DNA of 64,000 bases from assembly GCA_050084515.1 (NCBI GenBank), contig CM114272.1:2604001-2668000 (forward strand), given 5' to 3'. Each line of letters opens with the position of its first letter. The stretch's first letter is position 1. This document shows, piece by piece, positions 12,057 to 25,500 of this stretch. This DNA is from Blasia pusilla (lineage: Eukaryota; Marchantiophyta; Marchantiopsida; Blasiales). The notes under the pieces are model-generated. The model was not told where the DNA came from, ran no database searches, and saw only the letters and a list, made by a program, of their open reading frames with translations. A program made the translations under genes and the position numbers.

Positions 12057-13249
12057 ATGGTGTCTTTGCTTCACGACAAACTATCTTGCCTATTTCTTTT
12101 GGAGGGGTGGGACTGTCCACCACAATCGCATCTGCTCCCGCAGCCTTTCTGGGGAGTTGGGCGTTGGTAGCACCGATTATGGCTTCAAGGTTTCTCCAAG
12201 GAGATACACCTATCTTGATGGATTATATCGCCCATGTAGAGGAGGGGGACTTGTTATTTCAACAAAAATTGAGATCTGCACAAGCTCTTCTTCCTCTTGC
12301 TACACAAGCAATTCTACCCCTTTCAATCAACTGATTACGGAAGGGCTTGATCGAATTCAAGAGCATATCTCTGAGAATCTGCATCAAATCAACTTTTCCA
12401 AAATTCTCTCCGAGACATCCTCTGACGCTAATCGAACTCGTTTAGGTTCACGTGCGGGTTTCGGAGTGGGGGTGTGGCTTACTGCAAATCCTCTTATTCT
12501 TCCATTTCGTCTTCTTCGAAGTATATTCTCGACAACTTTGCGGTTATGTCTTGAACTTCCCCATCCTTCTCTCTTAGGTGTGCCGAAGTGTGTATGGGGG
12601 GGATCCCATTGATGCCAAGGGTATCCATATTCTCCGATGTGCATATGGTGGAGAACGAACGGCCACACATGATATCATTAGAGAGGCGGTAACATTGGTG
12701 GCTTGTACTGCAGGATACACCGTTGGGCAAGAGCAAGTCCATGTCCTAGCTTCAACCACACAGGAAACCTCTCATCGGAGAGTGGATCTTGTTATGTCTC
12801 GAGGTGGATTCTGGACACTAGATGATATGGTGGTTGCTGATCCAACACGTTCTGACTTGGTGTGTCGAGCCGCACATACGAAAGGTTTGGCGGCTGAAGC
12901 TGCAGCAAGAATCAAGGAGTTAAATTATACTGTGAGACATGCGACTGATAGATTTATTCCTTTTGTAGTGGAAGTATTCGGTCATTTACATGTGTCTTTT
13001 GATACTTTCCTGAAAACATGTGTTCACCACTCCCTCGAAAATCATTACCTTGCCCTTTGCCGTAGTCCTTCTCTCTTGGTAGTTACTACTTATTTTCGGC
13101 AATGCATCTCGGTGGCCTTACAATGTGCACAAGTCTTGGCATTGATACGTAGTGCGGAGGTGGTGGGGGTCGCTCGCCTCGTCGTCCATTCACATCTGAC
13201 CAACCACTCATGTTCTTATCAAATTTGTTTCATACTATCAATGGTGTAA
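12057..13249 (+). pseudogene. Non-LTR (LINE-like) retrotransposon, 3' end of reverse-transcriptase ORF
   Basis: The plus strand encodes the C-terminal part of a plant LINE-type ORF2-like protein. It starts abruptly with LPISFGGVGL, the conserved segment after the RT palm and thumb. It then runs through a region containing HILRCAYGGERTATHD and SHRRVDLVMSRGG to a stop at 13247-13249. Reading frame 2 switches to frame 1 near 12320 and back near 12595 (a run of seven G), so at least two frameshifts are present. There is no upstream endonuclease or RT core, consistent with 5' truncation during target-primed insertion. I did not find a clear poly-A tail or target duplication. Confidence 0.75.
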
Positions 13250-15751
13250 CTCGTTGAACCGGTGTTTGCGTTGAGCCATTTTCTTTTTGCATTCTTGTAT
13301 GCATATTTTGACTCTTTTGAATTGTTATCACCTTTCTTTGTCCTCCTTTTGAGATTTATTTTATAAGAAAGTGGATATATTAGTAGTAGTTGTGGCCTAG
13401 TTAGTATCTACTTTCGGGAACAGCTCCACCCTCTGACCTTTTCGATTTCATCGTCCGTTTTGCGAGCAGGTCACGACATCATTTGCGGTTGTTCTTGATT
13501 CGAGTTTTTGTTTTTGCGCCAGTCGTTACTTGGATTGTTTATGCGAGGATTGTCTGTCGTTAATTGCACGCCTAATGAAGAAAAGAACAGAGTGTGCAGG
13601 GCCCAGGCGAGCGGTCGGGTGAATCTGAGACAGGAGGTATTGTGGGAGCACGAAAAACTTGCAAAAGATCTACAAAGGCACTTGGCCATTTGATGCCGAC
13701 GGCGGGGGATCCTCCGAGCGAGAATCAAACACGGTATAACTCGTTCTATTGGTTACTTTTGTATCGGACGGCAATGTTTAACTTGCGTAGCGGATTAAGG
13801 GGAATTGGTCACGCAATAGAGTTTAGGTAGATATTCGCTGCTACAGATAGACACAAGTTTCCGAGAAGATGAGGCTGTTAAAAGTAAACGATGATCGAGG
13901 AGGTGTTGTGCTCTGTTCGTGTTCTTCGCAAGCGCCCGATGTCTATTGGTTTGTTGTGACTTTGACGTACATCGATGAGAACTTTTCTTCCAAACAGATT
14001 CCTTGATCGTAGTCAATCGTAGTTGATCGTAGTGTGGAAGATCGAGAGGTACATATTTCTACATCTTCAGTGCGTTGAGCTATTTTAGTAATCTCCCTAC
14101 CATGGTATTCTGTACATACATAGATGAAAACAAATTTCAATATCCAAATTCCAATAGATGTCAAACGTTCGGGGCTATTTATTCCCTCAGCGAAGATTTT
14201 GATCATGGAGATATGAGATTGGATTCGCTTTGGAGTCGATTTACTTCGGGACCTTTTCGATATTATAAAATAGACTTCGTCTTCAATTCTTTAAAATTCC
14301 AACTTCACTTCCAAGTTCAATTCCTTAAAGTGGATGAAGTCCATGACGTCAGTAGCTCTAAGACAAGGAGACAATTTTGAACTGTTAGTGAACATGCCCG
14401 ACCGATCCGTGAGTCAGTACATAATCTCTAGATGTGTAGAATCAGGGTAGGATCACGGCCTCACGGGTGTGTCCACTCTACTGCATGCGTTGTACGACAT
14501 GCAGCATTTAAAAAGGTTTTCGAATTTCCTGAAATGTCACTCAACTGTTCTCGAGAGTAATATTTATTTCGTCACGGAGCTAGATTCCAGCTGCTACTCA
14601 AAGTGCAATCGGATTATCTCGTCCAGCCAGCTAAGCTACTGTGTACAGACGGGTCTCTACATAGAGACCCGTCGGTGTAATCCTCCAAGATTGATTGTAT
14701 AAACAGAGCTCCACGTCTCTAGGCCTCATAATCGTTAGCGGACTCGTGCATGATAGATATTCGTACACATCCACATGGCTCTCGAGTTACGAATTCAGCA
14801 ACAATCCATGACATTGGCATCGATTCTTTGTGCATCAGAAACCTATATCCTACTAAGCCTATCTCTGACATCATCAGTTGGCCCTGGCTAGAACAATGAA
14901 ATGCAAATGATCTTTCAAACAAAAGGGACATAGATCAATAAAGGAACTACGAAGTGCCATAGAGAACAGAGCGAGAGAACTTGAGGAATATCAGGGGGCT
15001 ACAATCGCCCAAAAGCCGCGAACTGAAAGTTATCAACTCGGAGCAATTGTACGTCGCCTGAAAGGTTCTTTCAAATGCTTACTGGATATCGCAACTCAAT
15101 CAGCCGACCTTTCCACAGCTGCTACAGAGCTACCATCCAGGTCAGATCCATCCAGACCAAGCATAACTGAAAAAGGCGTGTCTTACTTTACAGATACCTG
15201 CTCTAGGCCAATCCAAGCACTTAACTTAACTGTCTATAACGTAACATAAAAGACAGCATACTAGACTAGACTAATGAGACAAATTCTAAAGCAATGATGG
15301 GGTCACTAAAATAAGAAAACTAGTAGAATATGTATAGTATATCTGAAAACCGGTTCGAAAGCCGGTTTTACCGCTTCCGGCTATGAAATACCGTCAACGT
15401 AACAGTTCCCGTGGAAAAACTTCCCGGACCTGTTCCAAACGTAAGCGCATACTACCCCGCCAACTAGCACCTACTTTAGAGAAGTCTTAAGCTCTCTCAT
15501 ATTAGAATGAAAGAGCCTCAAAGCCTATATATCCTAGCATTCAAATCCTTTGTTGGCTTCATCTTCCTAAAATGAAGCAAGAAGGGGGGACACGTGGGTC
15601 GGCACTAACACTTTTACCTTGAAAACTTCTCAATAAGAAATTGGTAAACTTCAATGAAAACCCTTGATGGAAAACCCATATACATACAAAGGAGGGGGGC
15701 ATAGAGAGCCAAAATCGGTGCAGAGAAGAAAGAAGGGGACTTCTCGGGAGG
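13250..15751. other. Intergenic, no gene recognised
   Basis: Open frames are short and show no domain. A small hairpin with 11-bp arms (GACGGGTCTCT) and a 4-nt loop lies at 14648-14673. 15300-15480 is slightly GC-richer and contains CCGGTTCGAAAGCCGG, but nothing I can assign. Confidence 0.4.
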
Positions 15752-16036
15752 TCACCAAGAGAGCTTAAATGCAGAGTTATGATGGGATATGGTGTAGTAG
15801 CCGTGTATGACCGCATCACAATAAGAGTGGAATGTCCCTCTACTAGACACTACTAACAACAAATTTTGCTTTGTAAAAATATTAGGCGTCATATGTTTTG
15901 TAGGAAAGTAGTCTATCCCTAGTTTCCACTCGATGTCTAAAAGTTGGTAATTGCCATCAATGTGTTTTGTGCTACCTTGATGTGCAAGATTCTTTGCTCT
16001 TGCAATGCTTGATCGATTATGCTCTGTACTTACCAA
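15752..16036 (-). pseudogene. Ty1/copia RNase H C-terminal fragment
   Basis: The minus-strand frame contains the signature end of copia RNase H: SSIARAKN, then HQGSTKHID, then FPTKHMTPNIFTK. These correspond to the conserved SSIALAKNPVxHxRTKHID...D(I/V)xTK pattern of the family. The match covers roughly 16025-15860. No RT or integrase was found nearby, so it is an isolated fragment. The downstream part of the frame no longer resembles a copia protein. Confidence 0.7.
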
Positions 16037-16039
16037 ACC

Positions 16040-18099
16040 CTAAACTTCTCCTACCAAAAGGGATGCATATCCTCCTACACAAAATCCCTATATCTACCCC
16101 AAAATACATCATTGTAGCCTACAAGTTCCAAACTTGCATTCCCTTCTCCAAATTGTAGGACAAGATTTTTGGTGCCTTGTAGGTATTGAAGATCCGTTTC
16201 AATCCTTGTCCATGCAATGCTTGCACACATGGCAAGAAAATGAGATATTATACCTCCCGTAGTAGAGTAAAGGTGGTGGCTTTACTTTTTGGTAAAGCTC
16301 TTTACCTTTACTATCCAATAGTGAGTTGCTCCGCAAAATCCCCTCCCTCTTTTGGGTGCATGCACGATTTACTTCTCCAAACCCAAAAAATCTCAACTTC
16401 TCTTGGATATTCTATACTTGTGCCAGCTTTCCCATCACATACAAAGATAATGAGAAGAAAGTATGACAGATGTTGAGATACCATATCTTGAAATATACTT
16501 ATATTTATATTCTTATGTTTCTCTTGCAACTCCTCTTTGCTCTCCAAAATTAGCTCAAAGTTATGCAGCGCCTTATGGTTCCGCTTCTCAAATTTTCTCC
16601 AAAAATGCATTCGCGAGTTCATGGTGCCATTCTTACAAAGCTCAATTCAAAGAAGCACTTGCAATAAGGTGAGGATGCTACTCCTCAATCTCACATGGTA
16701 TTGGATACATCTTGTCTTCCAACTTGCCCCTCAAAAAAATTTCCCTGGTCTAAAGAATCCATTCTATGTTGTTCCCATCTAAGTTAAACCAACAACCACG
16801 CATGCATGAAGTAGTTGTGGACAACAAAGTTTCTCTTGCCTCTAAAAGCCCATTGGACATTCTTGATGGCAAATTTGACGTGTTCTTCCTTCAAATGATG
16901 CACAACAATATGCATCTTTCTAGAACTATGAATTGTCATCCTACACCATTATAATCTTGTAGATGCACAAAGGCATCTTCATCAAAGTTAAGGATCTTCA
17001 TTAAATCTTGCTAAATGTGTGTCTTTATAAGACTCTCCACGTAGATATTAGAGTGATGGAGAGTAAGCTTATTGGATTTCAATGCTAACACCTCATAAGT
17101 TGCAAGTACAATTGTACAACCATTGTGGTCTTAGTTGCTACCATATGCCCATCCTTTGGCTTTGAACATTCCTTATCACTCTTTTAGTGACCCTTCTCTT
17201 GACAAGTGCTCCAAGTACTTTGTGATTTATCAATCCCATCTTCCCTTTCTTTGCAAATTTCTAGACAAGTTTCCCCTTAGTTGGAATGGCTAAAGATGAT
17301 TTAGAAGAAGATGTGCCTTTCTCCTTGCTCTTCTTGCAAGAGAATAAACTTTACAAAGTCCTTCCTAACGTCCTCCATACTTCTTGATCCAAGAGCTTGA
17401 ATTAAAGATTCCAAAGAATTGACCATGCATAAAGGACAATGAAAGACATTTTTCATCACTCACCTCTCCTCTTGATCTTCAGGTTTTAAGAATATCCGAT
17501 CTTCATTTAACTTAATTATCTCTTCTTTGTTAAATTCCCTCTCTTAAAGTGATATGTGTCAAAAGAAAATCCACCATAAAAACCCTTAGAGGACTCGGGA
17601 CAAGTGTTCTCTAATCCATAGTCTTTTTCTTTTACTTATAGTCTTTTAATCATATAAACTAGTGGGTTGCAAAATATTTTTCTTGTTGCTCATAAAGTAA
17701 TAAATTTTTTCTTGTGGCCTAGCACACAAGAAAATATTTCCTTAAATAACAAGAAAATATTTTCTCCTCATGTGTTTGTAAATGATGAAAAACTCTCCAA
17801 TAAAATAGATGATAAGGGGGAAATTCGAATTACCTTGAGATGGATTCAGATTTGGTGAGTGTGCGCGACGGACCCCACCGTTCGGCGGTTTGGTGGGACG
17901 ATCAGACTTGCAAACGCAAGTCTGAATTGTGGACTCATAAGACGAGGCCCACTTAAAGATAAGCACTAGCGCTCATTCTTAAGCTGGGGCGGTGGCATTC
18001 AGAGGACTGCAACAAATGATCTACTTGCTCACTAGCGGCCACGGCTTGGTACTTGATATTGGTGCAGTGCATTCAGTTCGCTCAAACAAGCTGTCAGTC
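16040..18099. other. Decayed tract, no identifiable gene
   Basis: Short minus-strand frames between 16950 and 16200 look like broken exons, but no domain can be recognised. 17.6-17.8 kb is AT-rich and contains repeated AAGAAAATATTT words. Nothing else is supported. Confidence 0.35.
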
Positions 18100-20085
18100 A
18101 AGTTTGTAAGGTCATAGATGTTTCACAAATTCGAAGAATCTTACAAAGTTTGGAAAAGATGTTGGGCATATTTTACAGTCCAGGAGTGTTATAAAGTTTG
18201 GAAAAGCTCCCCTGACATCTGGAACATGCTGTACAAGCTGATAACGTAGGAGATGATTCACAAATTCCAAGAATATTAAGAATATTGGAAAGGGTCTCCT
18301 GAGATCTGGAACATGTTTCAAAAATTTGAGGAATGTTCCAAACATGCATCACAAATTTCAGGAATGTTCCGAAGCCCTGAAATGTGGATCATCTTCATAG
18401 GGTTGCAGATGCTTCACATATTCCAGGAATTCTCGGAAACCCTGAAGTGAGGATTGGCTTCATGGGTCCGGAGAACAATGGTCCGAGAATGGTGAGGAAG
18501 CTTGGAAAGGCTCCCCTGAAATCTGAAAAATCTTAATAAGGTCCGAAATGATTCACCAATTGCAGGAAAGTTCTGAAGCTGTGACATGTGGATCTTCATA
18601 AGTTCGGGGACGTTTTACAAAGTCCGGGAAGATTAGAAAGGCTCTCCCTGAAATCTGGAACGCGTTCATGTGATCGGAAACGTTCCTCTATTTTCAGGAA
18701 TGTTGGAATGCGGGCCTGAAATGTAGATCATCTTCATGAGGTGGAGGACGTTGGACGAAGTTAAGAAAACGTCCATGAAATCTGGAACATTTAGGAATCC
18801 TCCAACATCTGCATATGGTCGAATCCTAGGATCTGGAGCATGTCCATCACCTCCGAGATGTTCCTCGAATTCCAGGAATTTTCAGAAGCCCTGAAAGTGA
18901 AGTAAATCTTTCATATGGCCGGGGACTGCGTACAAAGTCCAGGAATATTAGGAAACTTGGAAAAGCTCCTCTGAAATCTGAAACAATTGCAAGCTCATAA
19001 GGTCGGAGATTTTTCAAGAATTCCAGGAATGCCAAGAGATGTGGATCACCTTCGTAAGGTCAGAAATGTTTCACCACGTCCAGGAATGTTAGGAAGTTTG
19101 AACAGGCTCCCCTCAAATGTCAAACAAGGTCATCAAGTCGTAGATGTTCGGCAGAGTCCAGGAACGTTCAGAAGCCCTGAACGTGTAGTTAATCTGAATA
19201 AGATCAGAGACTGTTTGGAAGATTAGGAATGTTAGGGAATTCATGAAATCTTTGTCAAACATCCCCGACCTTATGATGATGGTAGACATTTCAGGGCTTC
19301 CTAACATTCCTGGAATTTGTGAAACATATCTGACATATGAAAATGTTCTCATAATGTTGGATATGAAAGAAACACATCTGACATTATGGAACATTTTCGG
19401 ATGTGTTTCACAAATTGCAGGACTGCTGGGAAGCCCTGAGATGTGGATGATCTCGGTAAGGTCAAGGATGTTTCACCAAACCCAGGGATATGAATGTCCA
19501 GAAATTTGGAAAGGCTCCCCTGAAATCAGAGACACGCTAATTGGGTTACAGAGGTTTCACAAATTCCACGAATGCTAGGAAGCCCAAAAATGGGGATGAT
19601 CTCCATGAGGTCGGGGTTGTTTGACGAAGCTCAGGAATGTTTGTTCGTTTCAAAAATCTCTCCTGAAATCTGGAACATGTTTACAAGGTTGGAGATGTTT
19701 CACAAATTCCAGGAACGTGAGGAAGCTGCAATGTCTATCATCATCATAAGGTCGGGTATGTTTGGCAAATTTCAGGAACTTTGGAAAAGCTCCCCTGAAA
19801 TCTGGAACATGTTGATAAGGTCAAAGATGTTTCACAAACTCCAGGAATGTAAAGAAACCCCTTAATGTGTATAATCGTCTTAAGGTCGGGGATGTTTGGC
19901 AAAGTCAAACATTCCTCGACTTTGTCAAACATCGGCGACCTTACGAAGATGATACACATTTGATGGCATCAGGAAAAGCTCCCCTGCAATCTGGAACACG
20001 TTCATAAGTAGATGTTTCATCAATTCCAGAAATGTTTGGGAGTTTGGAAAGGCTCACATAAGATCTGAAACATCTTCACAATGTC
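18100..20085. repeat. Degenerate tandem array of about 70-bp half-units
   Basis: About 2 kb is built from recurring, diverged modules of about 70 bp. Two alternating forms make a unit of about 140 bp. One carries CTCCCCTGAAATCTGGAACA, then AAGGTCGGAGATGTTTCACA and ATTCCAGGAATGTT. The other carries CCTGAAATGTGGATCATCTT, then AAGGTCGGGG, TGTTTGxCAAAGTCCAGGAA and GTTTGGAAAGG. I count roughly 12-14 double units, several with indels, and some near 19.9 kb inverted (CATTCCTCGACTTTG). Open frames inside are short and broken, so I do not call it coding. The edges are sharp: unrelated sequence starts by about 20.1 kb. Confidence 0.8.
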
Positions 20086-22129
20086 GGAGACACTGAAATT
20101 GGAACCGGAAAGAAACATGTCAATGAATGTGAAACGGCGCGTCCTGAAAACGCCACCCAACAAAGAGTCTTTGAAAATCTGTCAAAGAAATTCGAGAATC
20201 GCCCACGAAATTGTGGACTGTCACTTTTTCCTTCTCACCTTCTGAATCCTGGGATGCTAGCAGTAGAAATTAATAATTTCCTTACAGAGGGGAGAAACTT
20301 TCAGGAGTAATATTTGCTTTTCTTCGTCCTCAATGTTACCGTCTTCAGCTGATTCACAGGGGTGGTCTTGATTGACCCCGATCGGAACAATATCGTTGGC
20401 TGGCCATGAACCCCTGTCCCGAGCTTAAGATCTGTCTAGAGAGCTGTGGCAGAACACCAAGTTCTCAAGCACAGAGGTTCACGCAGGTAATGTGTATACA
20501 ATTATTAGTCTGGACTTCTTGAACGCTTCGAATAGACTGTTGAAACGTACTTAACTAACAGGATCTATAGCAGAATCAGTGTCGACTAACTGTTGATCGC
20601 AGGTGCATATTTTTGGTTCCAGACACATAAACAAATCACCAGACAGATCCGGGTACGGTACGTTGATGATCCATTCAGTACAGGAATGGGGAGAACTTTG
20701 GAACTATGGAACTCAGAAAATTTTGGAAAAATGAAATAATGCAGTATTTAAATATTAAGGATGGCCAAGCAAAAGATCACGTTCGATTTCAGGTTACGTA
20801 TGTTGAATCGAAAATTTTGAAATCTGAGTACAAATGTGAACCGTAACCGGTACTTATGTTGGAAATGGGAAGAATTGTTAAATTTTTTTTTTGTGAAATA
20901 CCATTGCATACTGTGACTTTTCTCAAAATGGGAAAAAATATCATCTCTGGATCCCTCCTTTCTCCAAAGTTCCCTATGGAAGAAACCCATAAGATTTCAA
21001 CAATGGCATTCCATGATACCAAAATGAAACTAATCAGCTCAGGGTGACTACAGGATTGAATTCGCTGATCAATTGCATGCTAACTTAATAAAGACAAGGC
21101 ACATTAGTTTTCAGAAATGTCCTAAAGAACTTAAATAGTAGATTAAATTACTTGCAGCTATCTCTAGAATCACGAATGAGTCTCTACAGTTCAGTCTACC
21201 TTCACGACGAACAGGTGTATATGGTGCTTGTTTTGACAAAATCATCTGTCTGTGACGGCACATTCATTCTATTTACTAAGAAGACACAGACTCTGAGTCT
21301 CACCATCGAGTGATCTCTGCCAGAGAGTGGGATCCAGTTATGAAAATTTTCTCTGAGTGTAATCCACAGTATAGCAGAGGTGGACTTTGGAATACCAATG
21401 TTGGAGCTGTTGAGACCTAGTCCGTACCATCCTAAGTCCACACCATGGTGTCTCAGGTTTTCCGAGCTTGTGACCAGTTTTCAAGAATGGAGCGTTTTCT
21501 TTCAAATTTCGAATTGCCGAGCTGAGAATCAAACCTAAAGTAGGCAGAAAGACACAATTGAGAAGTACTTGATGGCGATGCAATTGTGAGCAATTATTCA
21601 AAGTTTGTATGTTCCACAAAAAATGTGCAGTTAGGGTCCACTGTTGTAAATCTGAAAAATCCGCAGTGAAAACCCAATGAACGGTCTCTCTTGCTTTGTT
21701 CCAACTTTCCTCCCGAGCCTTCATCTAAATGCTCTAATGTCTCACATGTCTACGTCATCGATAGCCAAGGGAATTAGTACGGGCATCACATCTACAAAGA
21801 TCGATCTGAAGTAGTCCTTTTCTTTTTAAATTTCTTCTGCTGATGTACAGAACGAAGCCTTCTTTGCCTGACGTACGTAAGTACTAGTGAAATTCACATG
21901 GGCATATGACGCTTATGGTTAATCCTCACCCGAAACCGCCAGTAAAACCTTGGTATCATAGTCTCGAGTGAATCCAAATGAAGCGATCAAGATTCTGACC
22001 CCCATCAATCCGGTACAGGTGAAGAATGTGAGGGCCCGATTGACCGGTATGGAAATTGCAGAATTTCCTATCTATATCATGATTACAATCAAGTTTAAAT
22101 AAAAACATGTACACACCTAAATCTCATAA
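20086..22129. other. Intergenic, no gene recognised
   Basis: No frame shows a recognisable domain. The longest, a minus-strand frame of 128 codons at 21338-21724, has no motif I can name. This stretch may hold upstream sequence for the tRNA gene, but no specific element is visible. Confidence 0.4.
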
Positions 22130-22202
22130 GCCGCCCTAGCTCAGTTGGTAGAGCGCAAGGCTCTTAACCTTGTGGTCGGGGGTTCGAGCCCCCCGGGCGG
22201 CG
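22130..22202 (+). tRNA. tRNA-Lys (CUU anticodon)
   Basis: This is a 73-nt cloverleaf. The seven-pair acceptor stem is perfect (GCCGCCC with GGGCGGC). The D arm is GCTC-AGTTGGTA-GAGC. The anticodon stem is CAAGG/CCTTG with loop CTCTTAA, giving anticodon CTT at 22163-22165. The T arm is GGGGG-TTCGAGC-CCCCC and the discriminator base is G. It has no intron and no encoded CCA, as expected for a nuclear plant gene. A-box and B-box sequences (TAGCTCAGTTGG and GGTTCGAGCC) act as the internal Pol III promoter. All stems are intact, so the gene is probably functional. Confidence 0.97.
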
Positions 22203-24955
22203 TCGTCCAGATGACGTGAAACTCTTGGAAAGGTAGAACAGCTTTGCCGTTTTGAGCTTAGGAGTTTCATTTTGAGTCGAGACACTCTGTCCTCTGCATC
22301 AACTTCAAATGGCGGGCCACGGGAGCCACTCATTTTCTGCTGGGCAAGAGGCATAGCACCTCCTCATTCCTGGAAAAGGAAGACGAGGTAGGTGGAGGGC
22401 AGGGCATACTTGCAACAATATTGCGTAATGTTACTCCTAAAGAAATTATAAACTTTAATAGAAGCTTGGATGGAAAAACTCCTAAAAATGTTGCTACACT
22501 CCTACCGGTCGTGATCTTGGAATTCATTGATCGGCAGGAAAGATTGAATCCTTGAGGTGACATTTGTTTAGGTTTCAAACTGCGAAAGAAAGGTTAAAAA
22601 ACCTTAAGGAAACAGAGGAGACTCGGGGCTAGGGTAGTTATTTAGTACTATCCCGCTTGAAACACTTCGGTTGAGGATCCCGTTTATTTTTGGTTTCGAC
22701 GAACTTTCAACGTTTTAGACAGGAATCTCTTATTTCTATCTGGAAAGTTTCGTAACTCTCAGATTCCAAATGGAAATCTCTCAATCCCGTCCGTCCGGTT
22801 TTCGGTGTGTTCTCCCCCCATGTGAAACGAAAAGCGATGTCAAAACTTGAATGTGTATACGTTTAACACTCTGCCTTAAGAATAGTTCCATTTTGCACTA
22901 CGCTCCATTATGGCTAAGGAAAGAACAGTTATGTTTAGACAAGGAATATACTTCCTTTCTCTGCACATTGCCATTCCCATCATCAGTACCACACTCCTAG
23001 GCCAATCTTACCGCACGAGACGAAGTGTGAATGTCATCATTGAGCCGCAATTCAAGGCTGCTGAAAGGTTTGAAGGAATTTCTAGCCTTGGAATCGATAC
23101 TGTAAAATGTACCTAGGATTCTTTAGACGCACGCAAGGTAAAGAAACGACTCCTTTCATCTTCAATCCTGCAGCTAGAGCACCTGTTTCCAGCAGTTTGT
23201 CCTCGTAAATTATGGTAACGAAATTATGAATCTATGAGCACCGCAACCACACGCTGCCCTGCTAGAACGCCTTTCACTTCCTAGTGAAGTTTTTATTATG
23301 AGGGACCCCTTCGACATGTCCGATTGCTCGAGATAATTTTAGTGTATGAGGAGTTGCTATCTTTCAAAAGTTGCAAAGGAGGAATCGAATGAGCACAGAG
23401 AAGTCAAGCATGCCGACAACTACTTAAGATGGAATCCGATCTGATATGTCAAACTGACGAAATTGCACCATATTCCGCGGCGGTCGCAAACCCTACCGCC
23501 ATGAAACCTTTAGTCCATGACAGCATCGCAGGGAAATGTGTAGGGTACACCAAAATCGGACCCGGAAATCAACCTCTGCACCTCCTCTAACCGCACGCTG
23601 TTGTAGACTTCGACGCACAATATGGCGCCGTGATAAGCACCGAAACGAACGAGCCTATCCACGAAAGCCATGTTACTTCAGACATCCTTCAGACTTGAGC
23701 ATTTAAGATGCTCTTCATGGACAGATCGGCCCTAATAAAAGTCTCACTCATCGATTCGCGTCTAGATGAGGCGTCCTAGCGCGCATTTTGGGCGCCAGGA
23801 CGCCCAGAATGGATGGATGAGAAGGCTTCGGCATCGTCCTTATCCGCTGCAAGTGGACGAAACGTCGAAGTAGGAACGATATGAATGGATAGATGACATC
23901 CTATAGTCAGCAGGTAACGAATCAGTGACGTAGGCGAGTGGTTGGAGATAGTCGCTCGGCAACGTTACGGTACGCAGACGAGTAGTAGGAGAGATTTTTT
24001 ATGCCGCTCTTTTGTTAGGATTAGTAGTTTAGGGGGGAACCGGCTTCGGCCAAGGAAGGCTGGGCTTGCTTCGAAAACCATATATACTAGGAGGATAAAT
24101 GTTATGTAAATTTTCTTGTTCAAAATAAATCAAATTTATTTCATTTATTGATTTCTTTCTACACTAAGTTTAGTGTGTAATTATATGTTTATTTGAATGT
24201 GTGTTGTTTCCAATTGTGATGGGTGTGCAGCCGAGCCATGCCATGCAAGGGACTAATCGTGTTGCGCATAAAAAAAATTTCTGCTTGTAGAATGAAGAAA
24301 TTTTTCTTGCTGCTTGTAGAATAGGAAAACTTTTCTGGATGCCCGGTCACCACATGTCAAGTAGAGAGATGTTTGCAAATCAAGAAGGCACTCTCCAATA
24401 ATAACGTAGATATGCATGGAAATTTTTTTTCCTACTTTAGATAATGTCACATATACTTGAAAAATATGTGAGAATGCAAAACTCAGTAAATAAATTCAAA
24501 TTTTTTGTTCAATTCAATTCAAGAACTTGGTGGGATATCTATGACTCATGCCCATATTCAAAACAGAATCAACGTTGAGAAAAATACAACAAATAAATAA
24601 CATTAATAAGAAGGACTTCTTATACACACACATTCCTCAAATAAATAAACAATGCGAAATAAATATAACCTCTCTAAGAAATTGAGAAATGACATATGCA
24701 TCAATATCATCCATATCTTATTTGAAATAAGATGTGGATGTCTTAAAATAGTTGTATCTATGATGAACTCGATGCCATAAAATTGATAAGAATAATTTCC
24801 ATATATAAGATCAATAAGATTGCATATATTCTTACTATGAGTAATTATTTTAGATAGTAACCGAATAGAGTCTTCTCCCAAGTAGGGGTGGAAAGGTAGA
24901 CGACCCTCTCCCACTGCCAATAGCTAGTAACTTGAAAAATTTTAAGGTGCTTGTA
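22203..24955. other. Intergenic, no gene recognised
   Basis: 22.2-24.0 kb has mixed composition and 24.0-24.9 kb is AT-rich. A possible short plus-strand frame at 22910-23116 (68 codons) has a hydrophobic N-terminal stretch but no family match that I recognise. Nothing else is supported. Confidence 0.4.
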
Positions 24956-24959
24956 AGAA

Positions 24960-25500
24960 TTCTCATGAACAAGTACACAATGTTTCAGGTCAAGAACATA
25001 TACCTTAAAATGATGAAAACTAGCAAATCATTTTTCCTTAGAAAATCTTATCGGAAGGGTTTCAAATGACCTTTTTATTTGTGGGCTTTGTATGGAAATT
25101 CCATTTGCCTTGAAACTTTGCAAAGTATTTGAAATCATTTCTATGAACAAGTCTAAAAGCTCTCAAGACAAGATCATGTCCATGGAAGAGATGAAAAATA
25201 TGAACCTCCCTTTTCTTTTTACATCTTATCACAAGGGTATGGACTAACCTTTTCATTTTTGGGATTTGGGTGGAACTTCCATTTACATTGAATATTTGCA
25301 AGGTGGTTTCAAAGAGGATGATGAACAAGTCCACAAAAGTTTTAGGTTTTAGGTCAAGAAAATATATACACCTGGAAAAAATGAAAAATAAGCAAGTCCT
25401 TTTTCCTGAGTACATCTTATAGCAAGGATCACAAATGACTTTTTCATTTTTGGGCTTTAGATGGACCTCTATTTTCCCTGAAAATTTGCAATTTATTTAA
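24960..25500. repeat. Satellite-like tandem repeat, about 180-190 bp monomer
   Basis: Three diverged copies follow one another. The landmark TTTTCATTTTTGGGCTTTGG, followed by ATGGAA(C/A)TTCC, recurs near 25070, 25249 and 25439, giving periods of about 179 and 190 bp. Each copy also has CTTTGCAAAG/TTTGCAAGG, GAACAAGTCxACAAAAG, AAGATGAAAAAT and CATCTTATCACAAGG. A further copy lies at about 33990-34200, and an inverted, more diverged one at about 26580-26870. Confidence 0.7.

Noticed and set aside
18112-19865. Open frames inside the tandem array that could encode a repeat protein
   Set aside because: Frames of 60-111 codons occur on both strands and stop at unit indels; no continuous coding frame crosses several units.
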